NCBI GenBank assembly: GCA_030407005.1
Contig: JAUDYN010000007.1
Coordinates: 2,852,001-2,916,000, forward strand
From: Desarmillaria ectypa
Lineage: Eukaryota > Basidiomycota > Agaricomycetes > Agaricales > Physalacriaceae
DNA length: 64,000 bases
Direction: 5' to 3'
Positions 1-11,493 of this stretch are shown here, piece after piece; position 1 is the stretch's first letter, and every line of letters begins with the position of its first letter. The translations under genes were made by a program, and so were the position numbers. A model generated the notes under the pieces. It was given only the letters and a program-made list of their open reading frames with translations, had not been told where the DNA came from and did not search any database.

Positions 1-280
1 AGACCCCGACCGGCGACGGCGGTCATGTTTGGGTAAAAGCACTGAGATATAGATATCGCTGTTTCAGCCAAGACGAGAAACAGCAACCGTGAAGAATTCC
101 CCCGACTTGGTTAGAACGATAATTCTTGGATAATAAAAGACATCTTTGTCCGTGCCATGGTGGAGGGAGCTCATGTGAAACTGAGAACTTCTCATCAGTC
201 GGCAGTATGCGGCCCGGAGCCGGAGCCTCGTGCATCAGACTATCGGCCGAACTTGTCGCTCAGTTTGCCTTTTTTCAGCC

Positions 281-842
281 ATGCTACCGTCCAGATTGTT
301 TCGCAATACAGGAATACCGCCTCCTCTTCGCAGTCTCCTCGTTCCTCATGCATCTCTCCCAGCAAACGTCAAAGTTATGTTTCGTCTACGACTGGGGGGA
401 TCTCAACTGCAAATGGCGTCTCCGTTCTTAAAGTCACGATACTACTCGACGCCTATAACATCATCTACAGAGACGGTCACTTCCCAGAAGCTTCCTGAAG
501 CCATGGAGCCGCGGCTATCGATGACTTTTACATGCACCGTGAAGGATTGTGGCACACGCTCCTCACATGAATTTTCGAAGCGTGCGTACACGAAGGGGAT
601 CGTCATTGTCCGGTGCCCAGGCTGTAAGAACCGGTGCGTGATACTTTGAAAAAAAAAAACGGGATTGATGCTCTAACGGAGCACTTTCTAGGCATCTCAT
701 TGCTGATCATCTCGGCTGGTTCAAAGAGGGCACCGAAGATGGGAAACTACGGACCGTCGAGGACTTGGTGAAAGCCCGTGGAGAGAAAGTCAAGTACGGT
801 CGAGTAGGAATGGATGGTGATATTGAGTATGTTGATGAATAG
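281..842 (+). CDS. ZIM17: Mitochondrial DNL-type zinc-finger chaperone (Zim17/Tim15/Hep1)
   Basis: In this family the protein is a mitochondrial matrix helper that keeps mtHsp70 (Ssc1, Ssq1) soluble, supporting protein import and Fe-S cluster assembly. Two exons (281-633, 692-842) give about 167 aa. Seen directly: an Arg/Ser-rich, acid-poor N-terminus typical of a mitochondrial presequence; a first cysteine pair in FTCTVKDC; a second pair in CPGC; and HLIADHLGWF, the DNL-type signature with D-H-L in place of D-N-L. The start at 281 (MLPSRLFR) is chosen because it begins the presequence; an in-frame ATG at 230 would add 17 residues. The first cysteine pair is spaced CX4C rather than the usual CX2C. 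It converges with GRX5, with 97 bp between stop codons. The family call is firm; the start is likely. Confidence 0.9.
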
Positions 843-939
843 GGTGCATGAGGTGAGCACGAGTTATATTAGAAGCTCTCAAGGTTGACTAATTCCTTCA
901 TTTACAGTGATGTGTATGGACGAGAAGCGGCAACGAATC

Positions 940-1508
940 CTATGAAGTAGACTCTTCCACCTTGGGAATGACTTCATTCTCCGCCAAAAGTTTTTCTAAT
1001 TCACCCGATTGGTGCACTACAAACGAGTATATACATTAGGAATAATATTAACATCAGCTGTATCATTACTCACTCGATAGAAGGATGTCACATCCACCGA
1101 CAAATTCCCCTTTGACGTACAATTGTGGTATCGTTGGCCATTCGCTGTGGAACTTTGTGATCAGCACTCTGAGTAACATTGAAGCGGCGTAGCAACGCAC
1201 GAAAACTCCTTTATCGCATTCCTCAGCTCCTGATCCTCCAGGACATCGAATGTCTTCATTTTCTCGGCCGGAACGTTATGAAGATCCAATACTTGAATCG
1301 CCGCCCGCGAAAAACCACATTGGGGATAATCTGGGGTGCCTTTCATGAAAAGAACGACCGGAGTTTGGGTGATGGCAGCTTGGATCTTCGACCGTACTTC
1401 TTGAGATAGAAAACGTCGACAGCTGACTGTTCGACCTGAGGTCAAGGCAGTCGTCAGGGAGGACCGAAGTAAGCCCGTCTGCGAACGTAAGGAACGAGAT
1501 ATCGTCAC
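940..1508 (-). CDS. GRX5: Mitochondrial monothiol glutaredoxin Grx5
   Basis: Family role: a CGFS monothiol glutaredoxin that hands Fe-S clusters from the Isu scaffold to targets in the mitochondrial matrix. Three exons (1508-1201, 1144-1074, 1016-940) splice to about 151 aa. Visible: an Arg/Ser/Thr-rich presequence; [17 protein letters not shown] with the single catalytic cysteine; [20 protein letters not shown], the glutathione-binding part; and a C-terminal helix [10 protein letters not shown]. Length and motif order match yeast Grx5. Both introns are GT-AG (donors GTGCGT and GTGAGT). An open stretch just upstream (complement 1505-1723) begins with a plausible start (MTSFQIPP) but does not fit the family and is not annotated. 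Confidence 0.92.
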
Positions 1509-2659
1509 AGGTAATCAGGACCCACCGAAGACCTGATTGCGGCTCCAAACATTTTTTTTATAACAGAAACTCGAAGAGTAACGTCGAGGGAGACGTGGAA
1601 TGTATCGGTTAAGTCGAGTCCGAGTCGCTGAGTGAGAAAACCGATCACCTGACCGGGAGAAGGAGGAATCTGAAATGATGTCATTTTAGCCCTTTCGCAG
1701 CTGGCGATTGGTTTGTTTATCAACGCATACTCTATGCCACATCATACCTCAGTATCCAGTGCTCAGTGCTCAGCGTTTATGTCTGATTTTTAAAAAATGG
1801 TCAAGTTCCAATCTTTGCCTCTAGTGAGAAACCATTTCTCGTCGTAATAGATGGATTCAAGTTCGGATTCAAGTTTAGCTGTTGTAGGTAAGTAAATTTT
1901 TCAGGATCTGGATAATTATACGGTAATGGGATATAACACAGCCCTCGCGATAAGTATATAGATTTCCTTCACCATGCCTAGTCTCTCGTACCCGGGAGCC
2001 CGGACAGATATAATATAAACGGGACGAATGTCCCTATCTTAAAATGCAGATGCGCCGGACGGTTATTCTATCTACTCAAATAATTCAATATCCAGCAGGT
2101 CAGTCTTACCATCGATGCATATGGTGTGAAGCCTAGTAAACATGTAGGCTGCTATTCTCTCGCATTTGTTTCGTTGAACTCTGAAGAGAACTGTGTCAGA
2201 AGCTGAAGATCACGTTTGGAACGTTCATTGATATTCAGGATACCAGAGACTGAAACATCCAAAAAGTCGAACCACAGAATGCATGAAGAGGAAGAGGCAG
2301 CGACAGGTCCACTACTTTATTACTCCACAGCCGAGGGCAAATGGGAAGTAATGGAATTGATTCCGTTTTCTACTTAGTCAGCGACCTGACCTTTTACTTC
2401 AACCGCCGCTACGTCGCCATCGTCAAAATTAGGTGGCCCCGCTGTAATTCTTCCTCTCCTTGTAAAATGCTCTCAGTAAAAACGATAGGCTCAAAAGGGT
2501 GAACAATTAACCGGTGGCCACTGGCCAAAGCATTTTATCAAATTGGCTCGCTGGTCAAAAGCGAATACAGACCTTATAAAATGGATCCATTGCCACTTCT
2601 TATCTTCCCCCTTCCGTTCTCCCTCTCACTACCAGTGAAGTACTGTGTACTTCGTACCA
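1509..2659. other. Intergenic, no supported gene
   Basis: Between GRX5 and the next gene. A 72-codon open stretch on the minus strand (1505-1723) reads somewhat like coding sequence but matches nothing I recognise and has no evident partner exon. The remainder is AT-richer, with frequent stops in all frames, and probably holds the divergent promoters. Confidence 0.5.
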
Positions 2660-3949
2660 ATGTCTCGACTAGAATCTCGCTCAAACCCTGGACAAGACCA
2701 TCGGGCCCAATCGTCGATTCCCTCAGAACACCATCGCATTTTTTCTCTATGCGCCGAACTCAGCGAGGCTGCCTCTTGTCTTCCTGCTGATACCCCGGAC
2801 ACCATCGAGCGATTCTGTGAAACAGTCCTGCAGAAGTTACCCAAGGACGCCGGTGGTATCAAAAGATTTCAAACACAGTTATTCAATAGTTTGCTGGTGG
2901 ATCTGTGCGTTACGATTCGTTCTCCCCTTCCTTGATATAACTTGATGTTCGGGTATTGCAGGATGCCTGTAACTCTTGAATACAAGATTGATCCTAGTTC
3001 TGTTGAGCCCCCTATGGCTCAAATGCGACGCGTCGATGATGAAAGGCCCGGGGAATTGTCAACTGACATCGACTTCGCACGCATTCCTCTCTTGGAAGAT
3101 GTTTTCGATCTCACCGAGACCTCTGCCACGCCGTTTGATCTCACTCTTGAGGCCATCAACACGAATGCCCCAAGCCAGAACCAACCACCATTCAGTTGCT
3201 GCTTCATCCCAGATGATAGGATCCTTGGAGGAAGTAGGGAGGTCATCGAGGTTGACCACAACGGCAAATTCAACACCCGAGCATCAGACGAACCGATACA
3301 TGGTAGAAGTCTTCTTTCGCGTAGCGCAGAACAACATTTGTTAACGATTTTCATAGACAACGGTGGCATTCGCACCAGGACCTCCACTAGGGATCAATTC
3401 GAGTCCAAAAGCACCGAAACTGACAGTTTTCCGGTAATTCTCGCTACTTGTTCTGCACCAAAACTTGTTACAGCTCATGATGAATTCGCTACGTCTGCTC
3501 CTGTGGCCATAGCCACAAATATTGTGCCTCGTACTCGTCCTCGCTCCAATACGTTCATCATGGCTGCACCTCCTCAGCTTCCACGAACTCCGGTTTCCTC
3601 CCGTTACGTCGACCCTCCAACATCCACTTCCTCCGTTGCTTCGTCAAACGCCTTATCTGTTAGCACCAATTTATGTACTGGGACTCCCTCAGATGTTACA
3701 ATCAACGACGGCAGTGCAGACGAAGAGAAGGAGCAGATGATGTCCACCTTCGCTCCAGATCCCCATACACCAAAGGACCAGGAAATTTCCCCGGGCGCAG
3801 CCTCACCCCCGAAGCAAGTCGCGAATGCATTTGTAGGCGAACATAGCAATAAGAGGAGACGAGACGAGAGTGCTGACTCGGCAGACCATGAGCTCTCACA
3901 CCGACCGCATAAAATTAGACGCAAGTCGAATGACGGGCGCAGAAACTAG
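2660..3949 (+). CDS. Unrecognised Ser/Pro/Thr-rich protein with basic C-terminus
   Basis: No family recognised. Two exons (2660-2904, 2962-3949) joined by a 57 bp GT-AG intron (GTGCGT...TTGCAG) give about 410 aa. The first ~80 residues could form helices (AELSEAASCLPADTPDTIERF, then LQKLPKDAGGIKRFQTQLFN). The rest is low-complexity and probably disordered, rich in S, T, P, D and E. Near the C-terminus are two basic patches, NKRRRDES and HKIRRKSNDGRRN, that look like nuclear localisation signals, so a nuclear role is a guess. The start at 2660 (MSRLESRS) is preferred; another in-frame ATG lies at 2645. It is transcribed toward the maleylacetate reductase gene on the same strand. Confidence 0.55.
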
Positions 3950-4276
3950 AGCTCGAAGCCATCAACTACAATTGTAAACTTGCAGATACAAGATCATACA
4001 GCCTGTAATTGTTTACATTGCAACCTGGAGGAATCCATCTTAGTATCCAAATTGTGTCCGATTCTCACAGAGATAAGGCATAATTTTACTTTCTGGCGCG
4101 AACTTCGAACGCTGAGATCTGAGAGCGTTCCCGCGAAGGAAAATTTTACCCCGCGGTCGAAACCGGAACGACAGTTTTGTAGAGGCCGCTCCCAGGTCGG
4201 AGGCTCGATCTCCTCTTATACTTAAGATTCGCGATATGATTTCTTCATCGCTTCTTTCTTCCCTTGTTCTGCCACC
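3950..4276. promoter_or_regulatory. Promoter region of the maleylacetate reductase gene
   Basis: A 327 bp gap with stops in all frames, between two plus-strand genes. It must hold the terminator of the unknown gene and the promoter of the reductase. A pyrimidine-rich stretch (cttctttcttcccttg) lies just before the ATG. No specific operator is recognised. Confidence 0.4.
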
Positions 4277-5439
4277 ATGAAAAGCTTTGTCTACAATGCA
4301 CTTCCGTCCCGTGTCGTCTTCGGTAACGGTACTCTTAACCAGGTCGTCCAAGAGGTAACAAACCTTGGATGCAGCAAGGCTTTGATATTGACTACGCCTC
4401 GGCAAGTAGCAAAAGGGGAAAAGCTGAAGGAGCTCGTAAGTAACAAGGCAGTTGGCATATACACAAATGCGACGGTGCATACGCCAACGAATGTTACGGA
4501 CGACGCTGTTGGCGTAGTTCAGAAACTGGGCGCAGATGTGATCATTGCCGTCGGGGGCGGTTCAACAATCGGTCTGGCGAAAGCAATCGCGCTGAGGACT
4601 GATTTACCGCAAATTGTTATTCCAACGACATATGCAGGATCGGAGGTGAGTTAGTAGATTCGCCCACTGGTGAACGTTGTAATACCGAATCTCTTTGTAG
4701 GCAACACCTATTATTGGTCAGACTGAAAATGGGCTGAAAACGACTCAGAAGACCCTTAAAGTTCTTCCAGAGGTGATTATTTATGATGTTTCTCTGACCG
4801 TGACCTTGCCACCACGGATCACCATCACATCCGGATTGAATGCCATCGCGCACGCCGTCGAGGCCCTCTACTCAAAAGAGGCCAATCCTATCACCGACAC
4901 TCTTGCTGAACAAGGCATTTCGAGAATCGCTAGAGCGCTTCCCGTCATCATGAATGACCCTGAGAACCTCGATGCGCGGAGCGAAGCTCTATACGGCGCA
5001 TGGGCATGTGGGGCATGTCTTGGTGCAGTAGGAATGGGGATGCATCACAAGCTATGCCACACAGTTGGTAGGTGCCTTTCACTCAATTAGAATGTGAATG
5101 CTCAAGCGAACGGTAGGCGGTACCTTCAACATGCCTCATGCTGAAACTCACACCGTCATCCTTCCTCATGCAATGGCCTATAATGCGCCTTACGCTCAGG
5201 AAGCGATGGAAAAGGTCGGAAACAGTCTCAGCGTACCCAATGCGGCGCAGGGCATTTTTGATCTTTCCAAGAGTCTTGGGGCACCATCTACGTTGAAGGA
5301 ACTAGGCATGAAGGAGGAGGACCTGGAGAAAGCGGCCGACATTGCTTCGAAGAGTCCGTATCCTAACCCTGCGCCTCTGGAGAAAGAGGGGCTTTTGCAG
5401 CTGCTGAAAAACGCATATGGAGGAGTACGACCGACTTAA
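4277..5439 (+). CDS. Maleylacetate reductase (iron-type alcohol dehydrogenase fold)
   Basis: Expected reaction: NAD(P)H-dependent reduction of maleylacetate to 3-oxoadipate in the hydroxyquinol or resorcinol branch of aromatic breakdown, cytosolic. Three exons (4277-4645, 4701-5067, 5117-5439) give 352 aa, the usual family length. Visible: N-terminal YNALPSRVVFGNGT; nucleotide-binding AVGGGST; VIPTTYAGSE; and the His-rich metal or catalytic region split across intron 2, with NAIAHAVEALYS, GMHHKLCHTVGG and PHAETHTVILPHA. Both introns are short GT-AG and all junctions keep frame. It is separated from the next gene by a compact 3' region. A general iron-containing alcohol dehydrogenase is the alternative, but the CHTVGG...PHAETH arrangement fits maleylacetate reductase. 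Confidence 0.88.
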
Positions 5440-5546
5440 GAACGAGAAGAGGCTTAATTGAAGCATAATGTAAATGGTACCTCCGCGCCGTCCAAATTTT
5501 ACAAGAATTCGTAAATGTTCCAACATCCAAATTCAGTGATCCCGTT

Positions 5547-7297
5547 CTATTTGTCTACCCCCAATAAGAACAGGTCCCCTGCTCTATTACCCAACACAAT
5601 ACGCCCCGCGGCCTCTCCCAACGCACAATGCGTAAAGTCCTCTGGGCGATCGCTTAGCTTATTTTCTGAAGACAACTGAAAACGCCAAACCTCGTAAATC
5701 GTATGATTTCTCATCGTGTACAACGCGCGCGTCAATACTCATGACTTCTCCTAGATCCTGGATTTCACCCGGGTGTCGCAACCGAGCTGACATGATCTCT
5801 CTGAGCATACTACCACGACTCCGCTGCATCCAGACCGCTCTCATCGCCTGAGGTCCCATACAGTAGGCACTGATAAATCCGCCAGCGTTGTCTTCGAGAG
5901 TGGGCCACGCGTCAGGTGGAACCTCTGGAGAGCTCTCAAAAACACTGGATTCTTGCACGTAGAAGGGCGTGCGCCTAGGATCCGCAACTTGGAGCACGAA
6001 CGGTTTCATGGACGCCTGTCTGTAGATGAGGTTTGAGAGGGAGTTCAGGCCAGTCAGGTTCACTTCGAGAGTCGGCACAGAAATGGTGATGTGTACAGTG
6101 TAGTGGAACAGGCCGTGAATAACATCTAAAGCAAGGAAGTTCAGTGTGAGAACGTCTGAGAGGTTATTGTCGGTGATCTCTGAAATAACGTAGCTACGGA
6201 ACGTCTTGGAGAACTTGTGCTTCAGTATAGGAAGGTCATGCTTGAGTGCCGACGGACCGCATCGTAAATTGCTTGGCAAAGGATGCAATTCGATTGAACG
6301 TGTCTTGAATACAATCGTATATGGTCCAAAGAGACGAACATCATGGATAGCGGTGTACTATAACAGAAAACAGATACAATGAAATTCCAAGTTTAATACG
6401 TGTCAATTTCGAGGCCTACCATCTCTTCCAGATTCTCTCCTTCGGTTGTAATCATAACGGGAAGGCAATCCTCCTTCGTCCAATCCAGTAGTTCCACAGA
6501 GCATGCATGTGAAGACAATACAATGTTATGTACCAGATCGATGTGGCGCGGCGAGTACAGAGGGTTAGATCCAATGCTGCACACAAGACGAAAGCGAGGA
6601 GACGCCAGGGATATTTCGTACAAGAGCGTTAGAAAAGGATTTATAAACCTATGGCATTTCGTGAGTTCATACTCCATTCCTAATTTTTTCTTAGTAAAGA
6701 TAACCTACGAATGCTTCTTGAGCACAATCAGTATCCTAGCATTAGAGTCATCCAACACTGCGGTATACGACGCAAATCCTGATTTACTTAGCACCAAGCT
6801 CGCGCATCTAAATCCCGGAAATTCACCACAGACGTTTAGGTCTAGGTCCCATAGGTGCATGCCTTCAACATATACTGCGAGAAGTCACTTGTCCAGGAAC
6901 ACGTTTAGCCCTATGAGCTGAACGTTTCCACTGGGCTGCAATTTTGTTGGAGACTTGCGTCTATTTCCTAGCCATAGTCTGTCGATACGACGGGCAGTAA
7001 GCACCTCAGATTGGAGGACAAACGCATCAAGACCAAGGGCATAGGATGAGTGGGGTTCCCGGAGGGACGCAATGAAAGGAATTTGGCATTTCTGTTCCTC
7101 TAGAAGAGAAGTCCATACGGATTTATCTTGGATGACTGCATGGATTAGAGGGCAGGTCTGGATAAGGCGTGTGTACTAGAGCTTGATCTGAATGAAGGGT
7201 GCGGTCATACCTGTCTAAGCGATAGGATATCTGATATATCAAGGAGAGAGATGACAATTAACCATATCTCGTTCGGTAAGTCGTATATATTGACCAT
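5547..7297 (-). pseudogene. Decayed F-box gene (adaptor-type, C-terminal propeller-like region)
   Basis: An intact member would recruit substrates to an SCF ubiquitin ligase. The start (7297) leads directly into the F-box, DLPNEIWLIVISLLDISDILSLRQ, with a GT-AG intron right after it and then TCPLIHAVIQDKSVW. Reading continues in one frame but meets TGA at 6885-6887, within VFLDK*LLAVYVEGM where Trp is the likely original, and TAG near 6709 (KKHS*VIFTKKK, probably once Gln). A clean intron at 6358-6419 restores the frame into a long C-terminal part. Near 5735 the frame shifts by one inside a CGCGCG run, after which the family-like tail LGEAAGRIVLGNRAGDLFLL is read. Two stops plus a frameshift argue for a pseudogene. 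Sequencing error is possible for the frameshift but unlikely for all three. Confidence 0.75.
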
Positions 7298-7510
7298 CTC
7301 GACTGAAGTCTTGCAGAAGGGCTGAAGAAGGTACAGTGGTGGTGGGAAGCAGAAAGGTCAGTCCAACCCAAAATGGACCGGACCGAAAATGACAGATGTT
7401 GAAACTCAGAAATAATACATCTTATTCTGCAGTACTTGTACATTCATACACTCCTCATACAATCCACGATTTATAAATTATGTAAAGTAAGCCAGTGTTC
7501 CGACACATCT

Positions 7511-9718
7511 TCATCGCCCTGTGTTCGCCGGAGGCTTCATTTGCATCATCGTTTGCTGAGCTTGCTGGGCCTGCTGCTGATTCGGTTGCATCCCATGGAT
7601 CTGACCATTGACTACCATCCCAGGCCGCATATTCATCCAATATGCAGTATTCACTGGCATGCGGTAGTTCATTTGAGGCATCTGAGTGTACCCGTACATC
7701 TGCGGTGCATAATGAATCTGTGCTTGCTGCGGCTGTTGGGTACTCGCATCCGCATTTGGTTGAGGAGCGCGATTGGAGACATTTGTAGGCTGGGAGCGAG
7801 GTGATGATGTGTTCGGGTGAGCCAAGCTGCGATACTGGGCCGCAGCAGCGGTGTTGTACTGTTGGAAGTTTATCTGAGGCTGCTGCGGGTGCGCCATCTG
7901 TGGAGTGGCCTGTTGAACCTGCACTTGAGGTTGGGGCGGCATGGGTGAGCGAGATGCGATACGCTGGTTTGTACTCATAGGGGTGGCTCGAGCGGGTACA
8001 GGCGTCCCATGCATCGCGTTGCCCTGAGCGGTAGGTGTCGTGGATGTGCGGCCGCTCTGCTGCTGCTGTTGCTGCTGCTGGAGTAAACGCTGCTGGATTA
8101 GATGTTGTTGTATCATATGATGCTGTTGCTGTGGTGTTAGATGAACTGCTGCCACATTATGCTGCTGTTGCTGTGCAGGAGTTGCAGAGCGTACGGCAGC
8201 AGCGGCAGCGGCAAGAGAAACTGCGTTTTGGTTGTGTGCGGTTGCTGCTTTGGTTTGATTGATACGAGTATTGGTTGCAGGGTTTTGGTGGATAAACTGT
8301 GTTTGGTTTTGCATCGGTGGTTGATATGTGGCGGGATGAGGCGTTTGCGCCTTGGCAGGCTGTATAGCCTGTGGCGCTTGCTGTTGGACGCGGGGGGACT
8401 GATTGTGCGCGAGCTGTTGTTGTTTCGAAGGTGTGGATATTCTGGGCACACTTTCTTGTGCAGGAAAGGATAGAGGTGTTCGGGTCCTGGGAGATGGCGT
8501 GTTGGATGCTTTGGTGGTTTGATTTTGGGTATGGAACTGGTGGGTGGCTGGCTGAGGATGTGGAACGGCTGGTTTGGCAAAGGTTATTTGAGGAGGAGGA
8601 GGCTCTGTCTTTAGCTTTGGTTTTGACTTTGCAGGATCCTCCGGTTCTGCTGGAGGAGGATTCTGCTGTGGTGCTGGATTTTCGGTAGCAGAAGACGCGG
8701 GGGACTGAGTAGCCGAAGGAGTGACAGTTACGGGGGGTTGCTGGGGCTGGGGAGTATCGGTACCTTTGGATTCTTTGGCCTGTTTTGACCTTTCAACAGC
8801 ATCCAGTATGCGATAGCTGAATGAATAAGGTCAGAGAGGTATAGAACTAGAGACATAAATGGCGTACTTTGCGCTGAGGACACGGGTAGCTCTGGAGTTC
8901 ATGAATTGCATGATCTTGGCTCTGCGCGCCTTGTCTGTTTCGTCTTCTTCCTGATCCACAGCGGATGCTTTGCGCTTCAGAGAGGTGGGTACAGTGGGAG
9001 TAGATACTCGGACGATGTGGTTCACCATACGAGTAAGATGAGGATCGGGATCGAGACATAAAGGTGGGGCAGTGGCGAGCTGTTGTAAGCGTTTCAACGA
9101 CGAAGAAAGCATGATGCAGGAGAACGAACTCACTAAAAGTCGAGATTCAATCTCCAGTGCATCCCTGTCAGTCATAACAAGGCCATCCTGCTGCTTCTTC
9201 GTGGCTGCGATCTTGCAGACATCTGCCCATAATGATTCTGGCGTAGGGTGTAAAACAGTGCGCGTTCGTCCCGGTTTTTCCAGTGGCGGGTCATTGGCCT
9301 TCTGAGGGCGATAGTCCAGGAGCTCGGCAATCAAACACCCTATAAAGATATTTGAACGTCAGTCAATAGGTGTACTATGTGGCTCACCATCATAGAAATG
9401 GATGTTGGGAGAGGCGTCGAAGAGATCCAGAAAATCTACTGGCAGTTGATGGGCTCGAATATCATCGAGTAGTGACTGAGTGATGTAGATAAGTTTAGAA
9501 TCTCCTTGTGTTGGAATTAGACGAACCGCGGCGTAATTGTTGTAGAGAAACTTGGATCCATTATTGAGAACCCAATGCTCCGCATGTAGGTGTACGGTGA
9601 ACGACGGTGGCTTCGATTCGGTCTTGGCCAGTAGTTCCTACGATCCTTTGGTATCAAACTATGTATCGACGCGAAAAGAGCCCACCTCAACTTGGCGTGT
9701 CTGATTGTACCAAGTCAT
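7511..9718 (-). CDS. SPT20: SAGA complex subunit Spt20
   Basis: Structural subunit of the SAGA transcriptional coactivator, nuclear. Five exons (9718-9686, 9637-9388, 9339-9134, 9079-8868, 8816-7511) give about 668 aa. The N-terminal Spt20 domain is clear: PPSFTVHLHAEHWVLNNG, then LIYITQSLLDDIRAHQLPVDFLDLFD, then NIHFYDGCLIAELLDYRP, ending with LLLATAPPLCLDPDPHLTRM. The remainder is a long Gln/Pro-rich tail with a run of eight Gln coded by CAG/CAA near 8055-8080, typical of fungal Spt20. Intron 9080-9133 is 54 bp and stopless, so its retention would add 18 residues without breaking the frame; splicing is preferred because it restores the family motif RLLLATAPP. It shares a 133 bp promoter with HGH1. 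Confidence 0.92.
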
Positions 9719-9851
9719 GGCCAATGTCCAACCCGGCAGTGACGTTCCGTTCAAGGTGAAGATGCTGACAAAGGCGATGCAAGAAATAACCCACGTGGCT
9801 CTTTGTAAGCCCAAATCCGGTCTTCAAGATTTTTGGCTTCGTTTCCCGACC
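9719..9851. promoter_or_regulatory. Bidirectional promoter between SPT20 and HGH1
   Basis: Only 133 bp separate the two divergent ATGs (9718 on minus, 9852 on plus), so 5' UTRs and core promoters of both genes must lie here or overlap the coding ends. No TATA box is evident, as is usual for housekeeping genes. Confidence 0.6.
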
Positions 9852-11493
9852 ATGGAAGAACAACTGAGAGAGGTGAATCTCGCTTTTTGGGCGGGAAGTA
9901 CCATTGATTTTTAGGCTTAGATTGTTCCGTTTTTACGAGACAAGAATCCCCAAGTGCGGCACTTAGCGCTCTCAACTCTCCTTCCGCAAACAGCGAAGGA
10001 TGCACCGCATCGAAATATATTTCTATCCGGACTACAGACAAGCGGTCTCCAAAAGCCTAAAGAGGCGGATATAATCAAGGACTTAAAGCTGCTTTGTCGT
10101 GACCAGCTGGTGAGTTTGTCTGCCCCAGTCGCTGACTAGATCTCTGATATAATTAGTGAGGCTGTAGCTCATGATGCATTCAAAGCGCTCGTGAACTTGA
10201 CTGACTCGCCTTTGGTTGCTCAAATGTTGTCGGATACTAACTTTTTGAACTTTATAGTGTCCTATATCATAGTAAGTTAGCCTCTAATGCTCTTTTACCC
10301 TGTCGTTGATACAAGATCATAGAATCCAGATGCTATTCTGGCAGATCTAGCATCGATGTTGCTTTCAAATCTAACAGCGTCTTCGGGCGCGTGTTCGATG
10401 ATTATATCTATGAACGTAAACGTGATTTTGGATCCAAAAGTCAAGAATTCGTTCTATCCCACTCAGTCACGAAGTGGATCCTGTCCTGCTCCAGTGCCAT
10501 ATCCCTCAGGCAAAACGAGCGATGTCCTCGCATTACCGCTACTACTAGATGCTTTCGTTCAAGGGGCTCAGCTGAAACAAACAGACGATCCTTCAAAACA
10601 CTTGCGCAAGAGCGAGCTCCATTTCCTGGCCAGCGTTTTTGCCAATATTGCATCGGTGAGTAACCTACTATTCAAAATTTTCTATTCTCACTCTGCTTAT
10701 AAGTCATCCGGTGGACGTAGTTTCTTCTTCACCCCAAGACCAGCCAACTTCCTGAAACCGAACGACGCAATTGAATACCCTTTAGCCAACCTAGTGACAT
10801 TTACTGAGCACAAAGACACTATTCGAAGAGGCGGGATCGCAAATACAATAAAGTAATGACCCCACGCTCTTCTGTCGACTTTTTCTGACCATGGTTATCA
10901 GAAACTGTTCATTCAACTCAGCAGGTCATCGTGCCATGCTCACTCCCGAGGATACTCTCGTAGCGGTTCCACCCTCAACTGTCGAGGCACCAGGCATTGG
11001 CCTTCTGCCATACTTGCTTCTACCTTTAGCAGGTCCTGAAGAGTTTGACTTGGAGGTCAGTCTGTCTCTCGTCTCCCAGAATATTATCTCATATTTACCT
11101 TCGTCAGGATCAAGAGAAGTTGCCAGAACCTCTTCAATTTCTACCTTCAGACAAAACCAGGGAACCCGATCCAGTGATCAGGCTAGCGTACGTCGAGACG
11201 TTGCTCCTTTGCTGCCATACACGTTGGGGACGCGACTACCTGCGCACACATGGTGTCTATGAGATCATAAGAGCTACACATGAAAATGAGACTGTCGACA
11301 AGGTAACTCGCCTCTGCTTGTCCATATATCGCATTCTCACCTAAATGGGCAGATTTCGGAACATATCGAGAGACTCGTCAATCTTCTCAAACGTGACGAG
11401 CCTTCTGAGCAAGTAGAGAAAGTGTCGGAAGATCTTGCCAATGCGCACATTGAAGAGGATGACGACGAGGATAGTAAAATCGAAGAAGTCTAA
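9852..11493 (+). CDS. HGH1: Hgh1, eEF2-specific folding chaperone
   Basis: Known role of the family: an armadillo-repeat cochaperone that works with TRiC and Hsp90 to fold translation elongation factor 2, cytosolic. Eight exons (9852-9872, 9921-10109, 10161-10271, 10323-10655, 10704-10852, 10902-11055, 11108-11302, 11353-11493) give about 430 aa with all phases consistent. Visible: MEEQLREIVPFLRDKNPQVR; DAPHRNIFLSGLQTSGLQKP; AHDAFKALVNLTDSPLVA; RGGIANTIKNCSFN; GIGLLPYLLLPLAGPEEFD; and an acidic C-terminus (HIEEDDDEDSKIEEV). The first exon has only 21 nt, and its acceptor is the second of two nearby AGs, which gives the best family match. It is expressed from the promoter shared with SPT20. 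Confidence 0.93.

Noticed and set aside
7436..8688. Plus-strand open frames across the SPT20 tail
   Set aside because: Antisense shadows of the CAG-rich glutamine tract of SPT20.
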